A stretch of DNA of 64,000 bases. Source: Mesorhizobium sp. SOD10 (GTDB taxonomy: Bacteria > Pseudomonadota > Alphaproteobacteria > Rhizobiales > Rhizobiaceae). Shown piece after piece: positions 60,316-64,000 of the stretch (the first letter of the stretch is position 1; each line of letters starts with the position of its first letter). The notes below the pieces were generated by a model. That model was not told the DNA's origin. It saw only the letters and a program-made list of their open reading frames with translations, and made no database searches. The DNA lies in assembly GCA_000824805.1 (NCBI GenBank), contig CCNA01000026.1, positions 1 to 64,000 of the forward strand, written 5' to 3'. Made by a program: the position numbers and the translations under genes.

Positions 60316-62118
60316 ATGACGATGGTGCAGAAATTCGATGCCGCCGCCGGCGGCATCGGCTCGAGCGGGTGGGCGCGCAGGCGCTCGCCCGCGCTGGCGC
60401 GTCTTGCCGGACCGCTGGCGGTCTACGCCGTCTTCGCGCTGCTGATCGGCCTGCCCTTGGCGCTCGTGCTGCTGCAGGCCGTGATGCCCGGCCTGTTCGC
60501 GGTCGGTGGCGCGCAAGGTCTCTTCAGCGCCGAACCGCTCGCGCGCATCTTCTCTTCGCCCCATATCGCCGGCTCGATCCTGCATTCGCTGGAGCTCGGC
60601 CTGCTTGCGGCCCTGACGACGACCATCCTCGGTGGCGCCTTCGCCGTGCTTGTCCAGCGTTGCGATATACCGCTGCGCGAAGCGATTTCGCTGGTGCCGT
60701 GGCTGGTGTTCCTGACGCCGTCCTACCTGAAGGCGCTGGCCTGGGTACTCCTGATGTCGTCCGGCGGCTATCTGGCGCAGCTCGGCCTTTTGCCGCCTTG
60801 GCTCGGCGCCTCCTTCTTCGGCTTGGCCGGCCTGGTCTTCGTGCACACGCTGAGCCTCTTCCCGCTCGCGGTCTTCATCATCGGCAGCGCGCTGGCGGGG
60901 CTTGGCAGCGAGCTGGAAGACGCCGCGCGCCTCTCGGGCGCCGGGCCGCTCAGGATCTGGCTGCGCGTCAACGGCCCCTTGCTGGCGCCGGCCATCGTGC
61001 TCTCCTTCGTCGCCACTTTCGCCGAGGTGCTCTCCGATTTCGGGCTGGCCTCGACGATCGCCAGGATGTCGAGCTTCGGCGTGCTGACCTACGGCATCTA
61101 CGCGGCGGCAAGCGACTACCCGGTCGACTTTCCCGCCGCCGGCGCGCAGGCCCTCGTGCTGCTGGCGCTGGTTCTGCTCGTGGTCGTGGCCGACAGGCTG
61201 CTGCGCCGCCGCGCCGATCCGCAGCTCATCTCCGGACGCGCCAGGCCGGCCCGGCGCTACGATCTTGGCGCCTGGCGCTGGCTCGTTTTCGCGCTGGCGC
61301 TGCTGGTCGCCTTCCTGGCGCTGATCCTGCCGCTCGGCGCGATCGCGGTAAGGGCGCTCACCAGCACCCTCGGCCACGGCCTGGCGCCGGACAATTTCAC
61401 GCTCGCCAATATCGGCGCGGCGCTCAGCCTGAACACGGCGGCCAATGACGGGCTGGTGCGCAGCCTCTTCTATGCCGGCCTCACCGCAATCATCGCCAGC
61501 ACGCTGGCCCTGCTGCTGTCGGCCCGGCTCGATCGTTCGAGCCCCGTCATGCGCACCGCGGTGCTGGGCCTGTCGCTCGGCGCGGTCGCGATCCCCGGCA
61601 TCGTGCTCGGCTTCGGCTACATCCTGGTCTGGAACCGGCTGCCCGGCTTCCGCGACTGGCCGTTCCCGCATTATGGCGACGGCTCGCTGCTGGTCATGGG
61701 CTATGTCGCGGCGGCGCTGCCCTATTGCCTGGTGGTCATCCTCTCGGCCATCGGCCAGCTGGCGCCCAGCCTGACCGACGCCGCGCGGCTCTCCGGCGTC
61801 GGCGCGGTCCGGCGTCTGATATCGGTGACCTTGCCGCTGATCCTGCTCAGCGTCGTCACCGCCTTCCTGCTCACCTTCATCCGCACCGTGTTCGAATTGC
61901 CGATGTCGCAAATGCTCATCCCGCAAAGCGGCCCGCCGGCGCCGACGCTGATCCTGAAACTGTTCAGCCATGATCGCGACGGGTTGGCCTGCGCGATCGC
62001 GCTTGCCGCCATGACTGCCGCCGGCGGCGCGGCGGCGTTGATCTGGTATCCGCTGAAGGCCATCATGGCCTTCGGTCGCCACCAAACCATCCCAGCCGCC
62101 CCGGGAGAGCCGTCATGA
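60316..62118 (+). CDS. Fused ABC permease with two transport domains
   Basis: 600 residues, about 12 membrane segments. Two EAA-like loops are present: EDAARLSGAGPLRIWLRVNG (about residues 199-218) and TDAARLSGVGAVRRLISVTL (about 487-506), so both halves of a normally two-chain permease are in one protein. The fusion is usual in the FbpB/ThiP/phosphonate branch. Its end overlaps the ATPase start by four bases. Confidence 0.92.
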   Translation: MTMVQKFDAAAGGIGSSGWARRRSPALARLAGPLAVYAVFALLIGLPLALVLLQAVMPGLFAVGGAQGLFSAEPLARIFSSPHIAGSILHSLELGLLAALTTTILGGAFAVLVQRCDIPLREAISLVPWLVFLTPSYLKALAWVLLMSSGGYLAQLGLLPPWLGASFFGLAGLVFVHTLSLFPLAVFIIGSALAGLGSELEDAARLSGAGPLRIWLRVNGPLLAPAIVLSFVATFAEVLSDFGLASTIARMSSFGVLTYGIYAAASDYPVDFPAAGAQALVLLALVLLVVVADRLLRRRADPQLISGRARPARRYDLGAWRWLVFALALLVAFLALILPLGAIAVRALTSTLGHGLAPDNFTLANIGAALSLNTAANDGLVRSLFYAGLTAIIASTLALLLSARLDRSSPVMRTAVLGLSLGAVAIPGIVLGFGYILVWNRLPGFRDWPFPHYGDGSLLVMGYVAAALPYCLVVILSAIGQLAPSLTDAARLSGVGAVRRLISVTLPLILLSVVTAFLLTFIRTVFELPMSQMLIPQSGPPAPTLILKLFSHDRDGLACAIALAAMTAAGGAAALIWYPLKAIMAFGRHQTIPAAPGEPS

Positions 62119-63158
62119 CCGCTTCGCTCCATTGCGCCGGCATCTCGAAGTCGCTCGGCGGGCGCGCCGTGCTCAGCAATCTCGACCTTGCGATCAAGGC
62201 CGGCGAGGTCGTCTCGCTGCTCGGCCCGAGCGGCTCCGGCAAGACCACGCTGTTGCGCAGCATCGCCGGGTTGGTCGATCCCGACAGGGGCACGATCACG
62301 CTCGGCGACCGTGTCGTCTGGAGCGAAAGATCGGTCCTGCCGGCGGAAAAGCGCCGGATCGGCATGGTGTTCCAGGACTATGCGCTGTGGCCGCATATGA
62401 CGGTGGCGGGCAATCTGTCGTTCGGGCTTCGCGCGCAGCGCCTCGCCGAACCGGAGATCGCCGCCCGCGTCGGCCATGCGCTGGAGGTCACGCGGCTTGC
62501 GCCCTATCGCGACCGCTTCCCGTCCGAGCTCTCGGGCGGACAGCAGCAGCGCGTCGCCATCGCCCGCTGCCTGGCGGCGCGGCCCGCCCTGATGCTGTTC
62601 GACGAACCGCTCAGCAATCTCGACGCGGCACTTCGCGAGGACATGCGCATCGAGATGATGGAGCTGGTGCGCCGCGAGGCGGCGACCGTGATCTATGTGA
62701 CGCATGACCAGGCCGAAGCCATGGCCGTTTCGGATCGTATCGCCGTGATGCGCGACGGCCGCATCGCCCAGTTCGACACGCCGCGGGCGATCTACGAGGC
62801 ACCGGCCGATTCCTTCGTTGCCGGATTCATCGGCGGCTTTTCGGTCGTGCCGGGCACCGTGCGTGACGGGCTCTTCAGCCCGCGGGGCGCCGCCGCCGAC
62901 AGCTTGTCGACGCCCGGCGCGAAGCCGGGCGACGGCATGCTTGTGGTGCGTCCGGAGGATGCGCGGCCGGCCGAGGCGCATCCCGCAAACCGCCTGCGGG
63001 GCAAAGTGCTGTCGAGCGCTTTCCAGGGCCGCTGCTGGCGGCTGGCGGTGGAACTCGGCCCGCAACGCGTCCGCCTCGACTGGCCGGAGGCGCCGCCGGT
63101 CGGTTCGTCGCTGGCGTTCTCGCTGCCGCCGGAGCGTTGTATCGTTCTCGCCGACTGA
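62115..63158 (+). CDS. ABC transporter ATPase (iron/thiamine/phosphonate type)
   Basis: 347 residues. Walker A LGPSGSGKTTLLRSIAGL (about residues 38-55), the ABC signature LSGGQQQRVAIARCL, the LMLFDEPLSNLDA Walker B and the switch His in YVTHDQAEAMAV. A C-terminal TOBE-like domain follows. Powers the fused permease. The ATG overlaps the permease stop (ATGA at 62115-62118). Confidence 0.95.
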   Translation: MTASLHCAGISKSLGGRAVLSNLDLAIKAGEVVSLLGPSGSGKTTLLRSIAGLVDPDRGTITLGDRVVWSERSVLPAEKRRIGMVFQDYALWPHMTVAGNLSFGLRAQRLAEPEIAARVGHALEVTRLAPYRDRFPSELSGGQQQRVAIARCLAARPALMLFDEPLSNLDAALREDMRIEMMELVRREAATVIYVTHDQAEAMAVSDRIAVMRDGRIAQFDTPRAIYEAPADSFVAGFIGGFSVVPGTVRDGLFSPRGAAADSLSTPGAKPGDGMLVVRPEDARPAEAHPANRLRGKVLSSAFQGRCWRLAVELGPQRVRLDWPEAPPVGSSLAFSLPPERCIVLAD

Positions 63159-63184
63159 TGATTCCAGAACTGTAGGATGCATTG

Positions 63185-63940
63185 ATGCATGGCCTGACGC
63201 CCATACTTTCCACCGTGACGGCCTCTTTCCTGGCGTCCTTCGTCGAAGTGGTCGAAGCCTTCACCATCGTGCTCGCCGTCGGCGTGACGCGCAGCTGGCG
63301 CCCGGCGCTGACCGGCGCGGCGCTGGCGCTCGCCCTGCTGGCGGCGCTGGTGCTGGTCTTCGGGCCGCTTTTGGCGCTCGTCCCCATCACCGTCCTGCAA
63401 TTCGTGGTCGGCGTGCTTTTGATCCTATTCGGCATGCGCTGGCTGAGAAAGGCGATCCTGCGCAGCGTCGGCGTCATCGCGCTGCATGACGAGGAGCAGG
63501 CCTTTTCCAAGGAGACGGCCGCCTTGCAGCGGCAGGCCGCCGACCGCCGCGCCGACTATCTGGCGGCCGTCGCGTCGTTCAAGGCGGTGCTGCTCGAGGG
63601 CGTCGAAGTGGTGTTCATTGTCATTGCCGTCGGCGCCGCGCATGGCCAGACGCTTTATGCGGGCCTCGGCGCGCTGGCGGCCTTCGTGCTGGTGACGCTG
63701 GTCGGCCTTGCGGTGCACCGGCCCCTGGCGCGCGTTCCGGAGAATGCCCTGAAATTCATCGTCGGGCTGATGCTGACCAGCTTCGGCGTGTTCTGGACCG
63801 GTGAGGGTCTCGGCGCCGAATGGCCGGGCGAAGATCTCGCTTTGCTCGCTATCTTCGCCGTCATTGCCGTTGCATCCTTCGCCATCGTGCGCTGGCTGCG
63901 CGGCGCTTACCCGGCGCCCGCCGAAGGAGTTGCCCGATGA
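63185..63940 (+). CDS. COG4280-like membrane protein
   Basis: 251 residues with about six membrane segments: TASFLASFVEVVEAFTIVLA at the start, a central Gln/Ala helix (EEQAFSKETAALQRQAADRR) on the cytoplasmic or periplasmic side, then LLEGVEVVFIVIAVGAAHGQ. Two similar EVVEAF/EVVF motifs suggest an internal duplication of the kind seen in cation transporters, but function is unknown. It lies 26 bases after the ABC genes and overlaps the next gene by four bases. Confidence 0.8.
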   Translation: MHGLTPILSTVTASFLASFVEVVEAFTIVLAVGVTRSWRPALTGAALALALLAALVLVFGPLLALVPITVLQFVVGVLLILFGMRWLRKAILRSVGVIALHDEEQAFSKETAALQRQAADRRADYLAAVASFKAVLLEGVEVVFIVIAVGAAHGQTLYAGLGALAAFVLVTLVGLAVHRPLARVPENALKFIVGLMLTSFGVFWTGEGLGAEWPGEDLALLAIFAVIAVASFAIVRWLRGAYPAPAEGVAR

Positions 63941-64000
63941 CCTTGATCCGTCTTGTCTTCAAGGAGCTCGTCGGCATGTTCGTCGACGACGGCAGCCTGG
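63937..64000 (+). CDS. Partial gene after the COG4280-like protein, cut by the window end
   Basis: ATG at 63937 overlaps the previous stop (ATGA). The 21 codons visible give MTLIRLVFKELVGMFVDDGS, with no stop. A ribosome site (GAAGGAG) lies about ten bases upstream. It is probably the partner gene of the COG4280-like membrane protein. Family not recognised. Confidence 0.7.
   Translation, partial: MTLIRLVFKELVGMFVDDGSL

Noticed and set aside
58083..60356. A 757-codon minus-strand open frame spanning the RpiR and binding-protein genes
   Set aside because: It crosses two genes with clear domains on the other strand; His/Arg/Gly-rich translation with no family match is what a GC-rich antisense frame gives.
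60175..62085. A 636-codon minus-strand open frame opposite the fused permease
   Set aside because: Its Gln/Arg/Glu/Asp-rich composition is the usual shadow of membrane-protein codons. The permease on the other strand has matched EAA loops.

Overview
The window is a GC-rich (about 65%), gene-dense chromosomal segment of an alphaproteobacterium in the Hyphomicrobiales. It is most like Mesorhizobium or a close Phyllobacteriaceae relative. This rests on the gene families present (IalB, DUF1236/SH3, imuA-imuB-dnaE2, ArsR-SRPBCC pairs, MurR/RpiR-linked ABC importers), on GTG/TTG starts and 4-nt stop/start overlaps, on a GTTC-N7-GTTC type LexA box and an EcfG-type promoter, and on several families of short palindromic intergenic repeats typical of rhizobia. 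The genus is an inference from family content; no search was run.

Layout. 0-9.5 kb: DUF1232 and IalB proteins, an ECF sigma/anti-sigma pair, a ClC antiporter, a Met-rich secreted protein, a frameshifted DHA2-type MFS exporter, and rlmN with a small membrane protein. 9.5-18 kb: LysE-type exporter, argG, an odd secreted protein with a duplicated Cys motif, a lytic transglycosylase, an SH3/DUF1236 protein with an EcfG-type promoter, a CPBP protease, then ffh-chorismate mutase-rpsP ending in a strong terminator. 18-31 kb: small envelope proteins, bestrophin, an ACT protein, asd, a DEAD-box helicase, a CSD-DUF805 fusion, leuB, RidA, VOC, a secreted protein with an Ivy-like motif, and leuD. 31-39 kb: ArsR-SRPBCC operon with an operator inside its promoter, DUF72, an FAD oxidoreductase, a two-component pair, a CoA-ester lyase, DUF1737 and a metallopeptidase. 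39-46 kb: the SOS mutasome imuA-imuB-dnaE2 behind a LexA box, then Trm112 and LON-domain proteins. 46-52 kb: ybbN-type thioredoxin, a 5'-truncated prolyl-tRNA editing gene beside tRNA-Gly(GCC), and Lrp/AsnC divergent from arginase and ornithine cyclodeaminase. 52-57 kb: a ribose-type sugar importer with a LacI regulator and a perfect palindromic operator. 57-64 kb: LLM oxidoreductase, MurR/RpiR regulator, an iron/thiamine/phosphonate-type ABC importer with a fused permease, a COG4280-like membrane protein, and a gene cut by the window edge.

Working together. argG, arginase, ornithine cyclodeaminase and the Lrp regulator belong to arginine metabolism, though argG is 38 kb from the others. asd, leuB and leuD are amino-acid biosynthesis genes. 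imuA-imuB-dnaE2 form one inducible translesion synthesis unit. The two ABC systems each carry a local regulator.

The least ordinary observations are these: a repeat module read in frame inside imuA; a repeat that supplies part of the ybbN stop codon; an in-frame Lys-rich tail lying just past the helicase stop; a small element with 19-bp terminal inverted repeats ending at the metallopeptidase stop; an orphan structured leader before ffh; a single-base lesion in the MFS gene; and the truncated editing gene at the tRNA. I found no CRISPR array, transposase, phage module or recognisable defence island.
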